Origin: an uncultured Lachnospiraceae bacterium
GTDB taxonomy: Bacteria; Bacillota; Clostridia; Lachnospirales; Lachnospiraceae
DNA: 64,000 nucleotides
Reading direction: 5' to 3'
Assembly: GCA_910586705.1 (NCBI GenBank)
Contig: CAJUJK010000005.1
Location: 1 to 64,000, forward strand
Both the position numbers and the translations under genes were made by a program. How positions within the stretch are numbered: position 1 is the stretch's first letter; every line of letters begins with the position of its first letter. The notes below the pieces were generated by a model. The model did not search any database and was not told the origin of the DNA. It saw only the letters and a program-made list of their open reading frames with translations. Positions 38,834-48,100 of the stretch are shown piece after piece.

Positions 38834-39601
38834 TTAATATATGTTTTTTATCTCCGACAGTGCCAGCTCCAAATGGTACATCAGCCATGACAACACCGTA
38901 AGTCCTGCCGTCTCGGTGCGCAGGATTCTTTTCCCTAAGGTGACCGGCACTATGCCTGCCGCCACCGCCTCCGCAACCTCGCTCTCCTCGAAACCGCCCT
39001 CTGGCCCGATAAAAACTGCCACGCTCTCGCCGGGGCTTATGGACTCCATAATTTTTTTCGTGTGCGCCATATCCTTGGCAAGTTCATAGGGAATCAGTTT
39101 CACATCCATTTCCCGCGCGTAGGCTGCCGCTTCCTTCATGGTCATCGGCTCCTGCACCACGGGAATGACCCCTCTTTTGCTCTGTTTCGCCGCCGCCTCC
39201 GCAATGCCCTGCCAGCGGTTCACCTTCGCCCGCGCCTTCTTCTCGTCGAGCTTCACCACACAGCGTTTCGCCGCCACAGGAATCACCTCGTACACGCCAA
39301 GCTCCACGGCTTTCTGCACAATGAGTTCCATCTTATCCGCCTTGGGAATCCCTTGAAAGAGATAAATTTTAGAGGGCAGCTCCACCCCCTCTTCCTTGAC
39401 AAAGCGCAGCGAACAGATGACCTGATCCTGCGCAAACTCCTCAATGCCGCAGCGATATTCTTTTCCGTCCACGCCGTTTCTGACCGCGATCTCCTCGCCG
39501 GTCTTTAAGCGCAGGACATTTTTTATATGATTGACATCGCTGCCCGTTATAATCACTTTTTTATCCTGAATCTGTGAAGGTTCCACGAAAAACTGATACA
39601 T
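38834..39601 (-). CDS. rsmE: 16S rRNA U1498 N3-methyltransferase RsmE
   Basis: The 255-residue SPOUT enzyme has an N-terminal PUA-like domain (MYQFFVEPSQ...) and a C-terminal knotted domain with FIGPEGGFEESEV and LGKRILRTETAGL, the SAM-binding knot. ATG at 39601 has GGAGA upstream and fits the conserved N-terminus. It lies 30 nt before the cysteine desulfurase gene. The PrmA-then-RsmE order is common in Firmicutes, here with vanZ between them. Confidence 0.94.
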   Translation of the reverse strand: MYQFFVEPSQIQDKKVIITGSDVNHIKNVLRLKTGEEIAVRNGVDGKEYRCGIEEFAQDQVICSLRFVKEEGVELPSKIYLFQGIPKADKMELIVQKAVELGVYEVIPVAAKRCVVKLDEKKARAKVNRWQGIAEAAAKQSKRGVIPVVQEPMTMKEAAAYAREMDVKLIPYELAKDMAHTKKIMESISPGESVAVFIGPEGGFEESEVAEAVAAGIVPVTLGKRILRTETAGLTVLSWLMYHLELALSEIKNIY

Positions 39602-39703
39602 TGCCCGTCTCCATTCCGGCGGCAAATATACTTACCCGCACAATCATCCCGCCACTTTTCCATGCTGGCTTTAATCTGTTCTTCTCAAATCTGCTGCCGC
39701 CGC

Positions 39704-40249
39704 TTACGCATCCCGTTTCTTTCGCGCGCGGAGCTCATGTTTCAATCGTTTTGACCGTATATGCTCTACAAACCTCACCAGCAGCGCAAACACAAGCACT
39801 CCCACGACAGCGCCCGCGCTGTCAATGCACACATCGGAAAACCGCCCGGACCGCCCCGCCACAAAGAGCTGATGAAACTCATCCGTGGCGGCATAGACGG
39901 CGGTCGCCCCGGCGGCTGTCACACTCCTTCGCAGGAAGCTCATCTCCCATTGACCGATCCATATGTAGAGAAGCACGGACAAAATACCGAATTCCGCCAT
40001 ATGTGCCGCCTTCCTCACCAGACCTTCTATGGCGTCCGCAATCTCCTTCACCCGCTCATCGCTTAAGTCCAGATGAAAAAAAGATCTGGTAGAACTTACC
40101 ATGTGGTAGGTAAAGCTCGCGCTGACTTCCCCGGACGCCTCCTTTTCCTGCGCGGAAAAAGCGAAAATAACGCACATCCACACAATCGCCAGCGCACCCG
40201 CCAGATTTCTAAGCAGTACCATTCCGAATTTTTCTTCCGATTTTTTCAT
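39704..40249 (-). CDS. VanZ-family membrane protein
   Basis: The 181-residue protein has four or five membrane segments and the VanZ-like motifs KAAHMAEFGILSVLLY and YAATDEFHQLFVAGRSGRFSD (charged residues between helices). VanZ gives low-level teicoplanin resistance in enterococci; most homologues have unknown roles. The likely ATG is 40249, with GGGG upstream, although 40264 is also possible. It is inserted between prmA and rsmE, with about 100 nt before rsmE that hold nothing I can name. Confidence 0.85.
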   Translation of the reverse strand: MKKSEEKFGMVLLRNLAGALAIVWMCVIFAFSAQEKEASGEVSASFTYHMVSSTRSFFHLDLSDERVKEIADAIEGLVRKAAHMAEFGILSVLLYIWIGQWEMSFLRRSVTAAGATAVYAATDEFHQLFVAGRSGRFSDVCIDSAGAVVGVLVFALLVRFVEHIRSKRLKHELRARKKRDA

Positions 40250-40284
40250 ATCTGCCCCATTCATTCATAACGCATGTTATTATT

Positions 40285-41319
40285 TTATGACACCCCTGCT
40301 GCTTCCTGCTTTTCGTGATGCCCTCCCACGCGCACAACCTTCCGCGCCGTCACAGACCGCCATTCGCCCTGTTCTCCCACTTCCAGAACTGTAAGCCCCG
40401 CCGCCTCACACGCCGCCGTTACCAGTCCTTCTTTTCCCTCGATAATACCCGAAGTGATATAGATGCCGCCCGGCTTCAGGCACGGCACGATAACCGGCGT
40501 CAGCGGCACAAGCACGTCCGCCAGAATATTCGCTGCGACAATATCATAGCACCCGTAGCCGACCCTGTCCTGCACATCCTTTTCCGTAATGATATTGCCG
40601 ATAAACAGCTCGAAATCTCCCGATGAAATGCCGTTGGCGTCTTTATTCTGCTTCACAGCCTCCACCGCACAGGGATCCAGATCCGTGCCCACAGCGTGTT
40701 TTGCGCCGTACATAAGCGCGATAATCGACAGGATGCCGCTGCCCGTCCCCACATCCAGAAGTTCCGTCTCCGGCGTCACATATTTTTTGATCTGCCCGAT
40801 ACAGAGCCTCGTGGTCTCGTGCATACCCGTGCCGAATGCCGTGCCCGGATCAATGTGCAGAATCTTCTTATCCCGGTCTTCCTCCTTCACTTCCTCCCAC
40901 GAGGGAATCACGAGAAGATCGTCTATGTAAAACTGGTGGAAATACTGTTTCCAGTTATTGATCCAGTCGATATCCTCCGTCTCGGACACCGTGACGGTTC
41001 CTTCCCCGATGCCCATAAACAGGCGAACCTCCGACAACGCCTCCTCAATTCGCAAAAGCACGCTCTCTTTGTCCGTCTCCTCTCCGCCGAGGTCAAGCAT
41101 CCCGTTCTCCTTTTCCTCCACGAAAAAGCTGAGATACGCCGTGCCGTCATCGGTCTCGCTCTCCGGCAGGATATCCACAAACATCTGCTCTTTTTCCAAC
41201 GGAGAAAGGGGCACTTTGTCCTCGATCTGCGCCCCCTCAAGCCCTCTGTCGTAGAGTTCGCTGATAATGATATCCTCCGCCTCCACGACCGTCTTTATCT
41301 TGAATTTCATCCACTTCAT
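40285..41319 (-). CDS. prmA: ribosomal protein L11 methyltransferase PrmA
   Basis: The 344-residue enzyme has an N-terminal substrate-recognition domain starting KWMKFKIKTVVEAEDII. The SAM fold has LDVGTGSGILSIIA near residue 195 and the product-specific AANILADVLVPL. It trimethylates L11. The N-terminal domain is somewhat longer than in E. coli PrmA, as in other Clostridia. It lies 8 nt after telA. Confidence 0.94.
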   Translation of the reverse strand: MKWMKFKIKTVVEAEDIIISELYDRGLEGAQIEDKVPLSPLEKEQMFVDILPESETDDGTAYLSFFVEEKENGMLDLGGEETDKESVLLRIEEALSEVRLFMGIGEGTVTVSETEDIDWINNWKQYFHQFYIDDLLVIPSWEEVKEEDRDKKILHIDPGTAFGTGMHETTRLCIGQIKKYVTPETELLDVGTGSGILSIIALMYGAKHAVGTDLDPCAVEAVKQNKDANGISSGDFELFIGNIITEKDVQDRVGYGCYDIVAANILADVLVPLTPVIVPCLKPGGIYITSGIIEGKEGLVTAACEAAGLTVLEVGEQGEWRSVTARKVVRVGGHHEKQEAAGVS

Positions 41320-41327
41320 GGATCGAT

Positions 41328-42482
41328 TTACTTCCTTTCGCTGAGTTCCAAAAGCTTCGTCTTTAACTCGTTCTCCATCACGCGCATCTCTTCCTCGGCA
41401 ACCTTTCTCTTCTCCCTGCCGTCCGCCTGAATCTTCATCACCTCGTCCAGCGTGGAAATCAGGTTCGCGTTGGTGGTCTTTAACGTCTCCATGTCAATGA
41501 TGCCGCGCTCCGACTCCTTCGCGCTCTCAATGGCGGAAATTTTGAGCACTTCCGCGTTCTTCTTCAGAAGCTCATTGGTCATGTCGGACACTTCCCTCTG
41601 TGCCCTCGACGCCTGCTCCACATGGGTTACGCCCAGCGCCAGCACCATCTGGCTCTTCCACAGGGGGATGGTATTCACAATGGTTGACTGGATTTTCTCC
41701 ACCATCATCGTATCGCTGCTCTGCACCAGTCTGATCTGGGGCGCCGTCTGGATCGAAACCATTCTGGTCAGTTCCAGATCGTGCAGCTTTTTCTCGAAAC
41801 GGTCACAGAGCGCTTCCAGATCCCTCGCCGCCTGCGCATCCTCCGGCAGACCGCTCGCCTTCGCTTTCTCCAGAAGTTGTGGCAGTTCCGTCTCCCTCGT
41901 CTCGGCAAGCTTCTTCTTGCCCGCCAGTATGTACATGGAAAGTTCCTTAAAGTACGTCAGATTCAGTTCGTACATCTTATCCAGAATAGAGATGTCCTTC
42001 AAAAGCTGTACCTGATTATCCTCCAGCGCCTCACAGATTTTATTTATGTTCGTCTCCGCCTTGGAATATTTCGCCTTCATGGTTTCCAGCTTCTGCGCGG
42101 GTTTCTTAAAGATGCCAAGGAACCCTTTTTCTTCCTCGTCAAATCCCTTCAGCTGCGTCACCACATCGGAGAGCATATCACCCACTTCTCCCAGATCCTT
42201 CGTCTTTACATTCTCAAGCGCGCTGCCGGAAAAATCCGCCATCTTTTTCTGGGTTCCTACACCGTACTGCAAAATCGCCGTGGAATTGTGCAGGTCGATC
42301 TGCTTCGCAAACTCGTCCACCTGCCGTCTCTCCTCGTCGCTTAAGACCGAGTCGTCCAGATCCTCCTTCATCTCCTTCACCTGCGGAATCTCCGCCAGAG
42401 GCTGCTTGTCCTTCACTGCATCCTCCACTTCCCCGAACACCAGCGTCGGCGCCTGCTGCTCCATCACATCAATTTCGTTCAT
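41328..42482 (-). CDS. TelA/KlaA-like toxic anion resistance protein
   Basis: The 384-residue protein is almost entirely helical with the TelA pattern: an acidic N-terminus (MNEIDVMEQQAP), ILQYGVGTQKKMADFS, IWGAV-free coiled segments and IPLWKSQMVLALGVTHVEQA. Members are linked to tellurite and cell-envelope stress but their biochemistry is unknown. ATG at 42482 has AGGAGG 6 nt upstream; the longer frame runs into xpaC. The xpaC-telA order is conserved in Firmicutes, and the genes are 14 nt apart. Confidence 0.9.
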   Translation of the reverse strand: MNEIDVMEQQAPTLVFGEVEDAVKDKQPLAEIPQVKEMKEDLDDSVLSDEERRQVDEFAKQIDLHNSTAILQYGVGTQKKMADFSGSALENVKTKDLGEVGDMLSDVVTQLKGFDEEEKGFLGIFKKPAQKLETMKAKYSKAETNINKICEALEDNQVQLLKDISILDKMYELNLTYFKELSMYILAGKKKLAETRETELPQLLEKAKASGLPEDAQAARDLEALCDRFEKKLHDLELTRMVSIQTAPQIRLVQSSDTMMVEKIQSTIVNTIPLWKSQMVLALGVTHVEQASRAQREVSDMTNELLKKNAEVLKISAIESAKESERGIIDMETLKTTNANLISTLDEVMKIQADGREKRKVAEEEMRVMENELKTKLLELSERK

Positions 42483-42496
42483 AGTCCCCTCCTTAT

Positions 42497-43810
42497 TTAT
42501 GATAAATAACCATCCTGTTTCAGTATCGTATGTAGGGCGGAAATATCCGACTGGATATCCCACGCCTTCTCCCGGAACAGCTCGTCCAGAAACTTTTCAA
42601 ATGCCTCGTTGATATTGTCCACTGCCGTCTCGATCTCCCGCTTCGTCTGCTCGATGTTGGACAGATCCAACTGCTGGCTGTCCAGATCGCGGTACGCCTC
42701 CAGAAGCTTTTTCGTGGTGGGCAGATAAAAACTCAGCATCTTTCTGAGTTCCGTCGCAAGTTCCGGCTCTTTCTCCACCTGATCGAAAATCCTTGTGACT
42801 AAAAGTTCCAGCCGGTCCAGCTTGTCCGACATCTCCTCACCGGGTATCTGGTCGTTGCACTGTCTGATCAGACGCACATAGTCTTTCCCTTCCTCGATCA
42901 CTTCTGCCGCCGCACCCAGACGTTCCCGCTCCTGCTGCCTGCGCTCGTCGGCAAGCTTTTCGATCTCCAGCTTTTTCTGCTCTTCCTCATAGTTTTTCTG
43001 GGTGAGCATATACTGGTCATACATCTCGTCGCTGGCAATCAGGCAGGTCTGTTTCTGGTCCAGATGCGCCTGTTTGAACATGCCAAGATGAATCATCTGC
43101 CGTAAATCTTTTACGACGAAGCGTTCGCTCTTGCCCGTCCGCTGCGCCATCTCCTGAATGGAGCAGTACAGCTTGTCCTTCACCATGCCGACGTATCTCT
43201 TATAGCGTTTCGCCCGTCCTGCCAGTCTCGACCCGTGGCAGCCAAGCCACAGACCCGCCGCCGTGAAAATCCCCGAGATAACCACCGGGATGATAGATTT
43301 TGAGTAGAGCACCAGCTCGCCCACCGAGCCAAGTAGTGCAAGCGCCGATATCCCCATCACGCCATAGCCCGCTCCCATGCACACCACGCCGGACACCGTG
43401 CCCTTCGGCGTACTCTGGAACAGTCTGGTGTCCGGGCGGGCGTTAGGTCGTTTGTATAAAGGGTTGGACGCATAGGGGCTTACCGGCGCGCCATAACCCG
43501 CATTCCCACCGAAGCCTCCGGCACCGCCGTGACCCGCATTTGCGCCAGATCCACCCGCCGCGCGACTTATACTCTCGCCAACCGTCTCCACGGTGCGCTC
43601 TATGCCGTTTCCCACATCGTTGACCGCCCGGTTCACGCTCTCGCCAACCGTTCCCACAGTGCGCCCCACCTCCCGCATGGTGCGGTTTATGGTTTCATTC
43701 ACCGTGTCGCCGATGTTCTTTCCCAGATTCGTAAAATTGCCCGTGTCCACCGCCTGCTGTACCTGATCCCGGATATCCTCCCCGGCGCGATACCACTCAT
43801 TCTTGTCCAT
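42497..43810 (-). CDS. XpaC-like membrane protein (5-bromo-4-chloroindolyl phosphate hydrolysis family)
   Basis: The 437-residue protein has an N-terminal low-complexity region with repeated V-G-x-x-V/I-N amphipathic units (about 20-90) and a Gly/Ala-rich linker. Two membrane helices (about 140-190) and a long C-terminal helical XpaC domain follow. The start at 43810 (MDKNEWYRAGED) overlaps the DUF3048 stop by 14 nt and is preferred to in-frame upstream codons. XpaC is usually next to TelA and thought to act with it at the membrane; the enzymatic name comes from an old phenotype and may mislead. Confidence 0.85.
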   Translation of the reverse strand: MDKNEWYRAGEDIRDQVQQAVDTGNFTNLGKNIGDTVNETINRTMREVGRTVGTVGESVNRAVNDVGNGIERTVETVGESISRAAGGSGANAGHGGAGGFGGNAGYGAPVSPYASNPLYKRPNARPDTRLFQSTPKGTVSGVVCMGAGYGVMGISALALLGSVGELVLYSKSIIPVVISGIFTAAGLWLGCHGSRLAGRAKRYKRYVGMVKDKLYCSIQEMAQRTGKSERFVVKDLRQMIHLGMFKQAHLDQKQTCLIASDEMYDQYMLTQKNYEEEQKKLEIEKLADERRQQERERLGAAAEVIEEGKDYVRLIRQCNDQIPGEEMSDKLDRLELLVTRIFDQVEKEPELATELRKMLSFYLPTTKKLLEAYRDLDSQQLDLSNIEQTKREIETAVDNINEAFEKFLDELFREKAWDIQSDISALHTILKQDGYLS

Positions 43811-44999
43811 ACTCCACGAACTCTCCATATTCATCCCAGATATTGCATATCCAAGTGCTGCCCTGATTAAAGACGATCTCCTCGTCCGCCTCGTCATAGA
43901 ACTTCGCCGGCGTAAAGTCCCCGTCAAAACGTTTCCACGTGCCCTTGATCACCTTGCCGTTTGTAAAGACAATGGCTTCGCCCTCTCCGTGCACGCCGAA
44001 GGCAAGATAGTCGTGCGAATCCCTGACTTCCCCGTGGCAGTACTGGAACACCACGTTGCTGACGGTAAGCTGGTCGCCCGTAAGCTCATCAATCTGCTTC
44101 TTGCCGTCCTGATAGCGGTAGTAGAGCTGGTCATCCTCGTGATATTCAAAATACGGATGGTACGCGCCGTAGCCACCGGAATTATTTGAGGACTTGCCGC
44201 CCGGATAAACGTAAGCCGCATCCTCATTGTCTGCATACTCCGCTCTCACCTCATCCGCCGCGAACAGGAAAGGCGGCACATAATCGTCGTCATAATTCCA
44301 GTCGTATCCGAGCCTGTCCACCGCCTTGAAAAGACCGTCAATGAAAAGATACCCGGTAAATTCTGTCGCGTAACCGGGACGCTTGTGTCTGCCATACGCC
44401 TCGTCCGCCGGATTGTGGATGCCAACCACAGCCGCGCTGACATTGTAATAGTTCGGACGGTTGATCAGCTCCTCCACGTAAGGCACCGCCAATCCCCAGT
44501 TACAGTAAATCGCTTCATATCCCATAGCCTGATAGACATAATAGTCTCGGCTCGACCGCACAGGCCCGATCCGGTCCAGATCGTCAAAATTCTCAAACAC
44601 ACCCATCAGACGGGTGATACGTCCCTCCACCGGCGCCTCGTATATAATGCCCGCACGGGAAAGCCCGTACTGGGGCAGCGCCGGCGCATTGTTCGGTATC
44701 ATCACGGCAATGGGCCTTCTCTTCGCCTGCGCCACGTCCGTCCACTCTCCCGTCAGATAGCTCTGGATTTTGCCGTCCTTTTCCACGCGCTCCGCAATCA
44801 CGAGCGACTCCGGCTCTTCCTCTTCCGGCTCCTCTTCCACAACAGGCTCTTCCTGCTCCTCCGGCTCAATCGGTTCAATCTCAAGCTGCGGCGGTGCAGC
44901 CTCCTCCTGCTCTTCCGCCTTGGCGCAGCCCGCCAGAAGAAGCGCCAATATACAAATTAAAAGGATCCCTTTTTTTGTCTTCTTTTTTGTACATTTCAT
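43797..44999 (-). CDS. DUF3048 lipoprotein (YerB-like)
   Basis: The 400-residue protein has a lipobox LLAGC (Cys near residue 25) and a Glu/Pro-rich linker (30-70). Two DUF3048 parts follow, with PIAVMIPNNAPALPQYGLSRAG split here as PIAVMIPNN and ALPQYGLSRAG, RITRLMGVFEN, VGPVRSSRDYYV-type PVRSSRDYY, and the C-terminal KGTWKRFDGDFTPAKFYD. The domain is found in secreted Firmicutes proteins of unknown function. It is the first gene of a long co-oriented run and overlaps xpaC. Confidence 0.88.
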   Translation of the reverse strand: MKCTKKKTKKGILLICILALLLAGCAKAEEQEEAAPPQLEIEPIEPEEQEEPVVEEEPEEEEPESLVIAERVEKDGKIQSYLTGEWTDVAQAKRRPIAVMIPNNAPALPQYGLSRAGIIYEAPVEGRITRLMGVFENFDDLDRIGPVRSSRDYYVYQAMGYEAIYCNWGLAVPYVEELINRPNYYNVSAAVVGIHNPADEAYGRHKRPGYATEFTGYLFIDGLFKAVDRLGYDWNYDDDYVPPFLFAADEVRAEYADNEDAAYVYPGGKSSNNSGGYGAYHPYFEYHEDDQLYYRYQDGKKQIDELTGDQLTVSNVVFQYCHGEVRDSHDYLAFGVHGEGEAIVFTNGKVIKGTWKRFDGDFTPAKFYDEADEEIVFNQGSTWICNIWDEYGEFVEYGQE

Positions 45000-45100
45000 A
45001 ATCTCTCTGTATCCCTCACTTATCCTTTTCTCATGGTCAGTATCTGTTGCTGCCGCTATTTTATACTACCATAAAAACACAAGAAATGCGAAGAAAAATT

Positions 45101-45146
45101 AAAAAACCTGCCTTCACTGACAATTTCAAGGAAGGCAGGTAAAAAT
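45101..45146 (-). terminator. terminator of the large surface protein gene
   Basis: ACCTGCCTTC and GAAGGCAGGT pair over 10 bp around a 15-nt loop; T-runs follow on both strands. It lies 15 nt beyond the stop at 45162. Confidence 0.88.
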
Positions 45147-45161
45147 AACAACCGTTTTTAA

Positions 45162-48100
45162 TTAATACACTACCGGCTTTCGCGCAATTTCAAATTTCAC
45201 CGTCACGCTTCCGCCATATTCCGGCGCAATTCCCGTGATAGTCACGCTCCCGCTGCTCCTGCCGGATTTCATGTTTGCGCCGTAAGATATCGTATAGTCT
45301 CTTCCTTCCACAAACGTTTTCCCGCCGGAGATGTCGCGGACCGTCACCGCAGGCGTAACCTGCGTTCCTGTGTAAACCGCCTCCGCAACCGTTATCTGTA
45401 AATCCCTCTTTACAAATTTTGTCCGATAGACCGGCAGCGGTACGACAATCTCCCCGTCCGCCTCATAATTGCTGTCCGCTATCGCGCTGATGACGGCTCT
45501 CGGTCTCAGTTCCTGCAAAGTGTTGTCCGTGTCCGCATTTCCCTGCTTAACCGCCTCTTCATAAGCTTCCAGATACGCTTGATAATCCGTCTGCGTATTT
45601 TTCTCATAGCTGATCTCATAATCCGTATTCGCGCGAAGCGCGGTCCTGCCGTCCATCAGCTTTACTGCCGGCTTATACACATAATCGTCCGCTTTGTCTT
45701 GTTGATAGACAGTCTCTGCCGCCTTTATCTTTATGTCGCCGCTGTCAACGGCATGTTTCAAACCGCTCTTCGTGATTCGGAAAGTGATGTCAAAGCTGCC
45801 GGTATAGTTACCCTTTCCCTTTACCGTAACCGTGGGCGGCTTTTCCGCGGAGACCTCCGCTACCGCTCTGTTGTTCTTATACGCAAGGGTATAGTCCTTC
45901 CCTCTTTGCAGTACAAATCCTTCCCTGTTTGTAAGGACAATCTCCTCCACAGGTTTCACGCCGGCTTTGCTGTACTGGAACGCCATATGATCCATTGTCT
46001 CCGCGCGCTTTACCTGCTCCGTGTCGCCAAGATCCGCCGCCGTGATTTTGAATGTTTTCTTAAAACTGCCGCTGTAACCCGCCTCTTCGACGCCCTTAAA
46101 GGTCATTGTGGCAGTACCTTTCTTTATATTCCTAACGTAGGTGATGGTGTAATCTGTTCCGTACCGCAGCGGTTCCGGCTCTTTGTCTTTCTCGTTGTAA
46201 GTCAGGGTAACCTGATTCTGTGTCAAAGCCCTGCCCGTGTACACCTTGTCTTCTATACCGCCCACCTTGACCGTTCCCGCCGAAAACTTCCTGCCCTTTA
46301 TGCGGAAGGCGATGGTTTTCGTCCCGGCATACTCCCCGTTTCCAGTGATGACAAGCTCCGCTTTGCCGACCTTATTATGGTTGCGGTAGGACACCGTATA
46401 ATCGCGCTGCGGTTTGAGGAATATTTTACCATACTTTACGGTAAATACATCCGCGCCATTCTCCTGTGCCGCGGTCAGTTTCACCGCTTCGCCCGTAAAT
46501 GTGATATTTTTAAGGTTTTTGCCCAGCGTGATCGTGGCGTTTTTCATCAAGTGCGCCTTATCTCTCACCCAGACGGTCCTACTGATGCTCCCCTTGTAAT
46601 TGTTGATTCCCTCAACCGTCAGCAGGTACTCCCCTTCATCTCCTTTGGGAATTTCCGCCAGAGGCAGCTCCTCGCCCGCCGGACGACTTTTCCCGGACTG
46701 GTCGCGGGCATTTTCTACCGTCAGACGCAGATTAAAATCTACCCCCAGTTTCATGCCTCTGACATACTTAATCGAGGAAAAAGGTTTCTGCACCCTGTTC
46801 GCCGTCACGAGCTGTTCCGACACTTTCAACGTAACTCCGGCAGCCGCCTGCTCTGTGCCGTCACCAATCGACGCGGGGAGAATATTGAAATTCACTTTGA
46901 CCTTATTCGCTTCACCGTCTTTGAGTCTGTCCGTATAATTGCCCCTGCCGGTAATCTCCACATAGGGAAGCGCAGGGTTGAAGTTGACGCCCTCGCCGTT
47001 TCCTTTCTTCAGCTCGCCGTCCTTGTTGGCATTCGTATTATTGTAGTATCTGATCTGGTAATCCCTGCCGGATTTTAACAGCGTCTCCCCGTCATATACG
47101 CTGACCACAGGCTTACATGGCTTTCCCGTATAATAGACGTCCGCTATCTCCTGATAGGCAAAACCGCCGCCTTCTCTGCCTTCCTCCATCCACTTTGCAT
47201 ACAGCGTCATATCCGCCTGCACGATATCCGCATCGAAATCCCATGCTTTTGTGCACGCGGCATCCCGGTACCAGCCATCAAAGCGATAACCGGCCACCGT
47301 CGGGTTCTCCGGCTCTGCCACCGTTTCCCCCACTCTCAGACCGATCTGCGGCGCAGGCGGATTTCCATGCCCCTGCACATCAAAGGTTACGGAACAGGAA
47401 ACCTTCTCTTTTGCAACGGTCAGTCTGCCGTTCTCATAGCTTATCGTATAATTCGCGCCCGCATCCGCCCCGGAGGGGACAATGTCATACTGCCCGGCAG
47501 ATGACGTATCTGTAACAGCACAGGAAAATACGGGTTTCGTCACCAGCTCATCCGTTCCGATCAGCCCGCTCACCTCATACTCGTACACGCTGTCCGGCGC
47601 TACAGCTTCCCCGATCAAGATCGTTTTATCTCTGGCACGTATCAGAACCGGGGCAGGCTGGATCTCAAAGATCCTGCTGATACTGCCGAGATAACAGCCG
47701 GCGCCTGTCACAGTCACAGTCGCCCTGCCCACATTTCTGTTATTTTCATAGGACAGTTCATAATCCTGCCCTTCTCTCAGGACAACGCCGGAGGACAACA
47801 CCGTAACTTTCGGTTCCAGTTCTACGCCGGCGTACACGAAACGGTTCCTCTTCAAAGTGACATCCACGTGGTCTCCAAACGTCTCCTGCACCGTCACCTG
47901 CGCCTGTACATCCAGTCCCTGAAATTTCTCCGCCTCGTCTGGTATAAATCCTGCCGAAAAGCTGTAAACACCCACCCGGTCAACCGTCTGCGTATCATCC
48001 TCCCGCCATATATACATCCCGTGCGGATTGTCGGGGAACGCCATCTCCCGCAGCCTCTGCCCGACCGACGCTGTCAGCTTCGGTTCTTCCACGATCAGCG

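Noticed and set aside
42497..43927. Longer XpaC start at 43927
   Set aside because: It would overlap the DUF3048 gene by 131 nt and begin with an Arg/Ser-rich stretch that is the shadow of that gene; MDKNEW at 43810 matches a short coupled overlap.
45162..47400. CRISPR-like or DNA-level tandem repeats in the large surface gene
   Set aside because: The repetition is at protein level with strongly diverged codons and irregular unit length; there are no identical DNA repeats or spacers.
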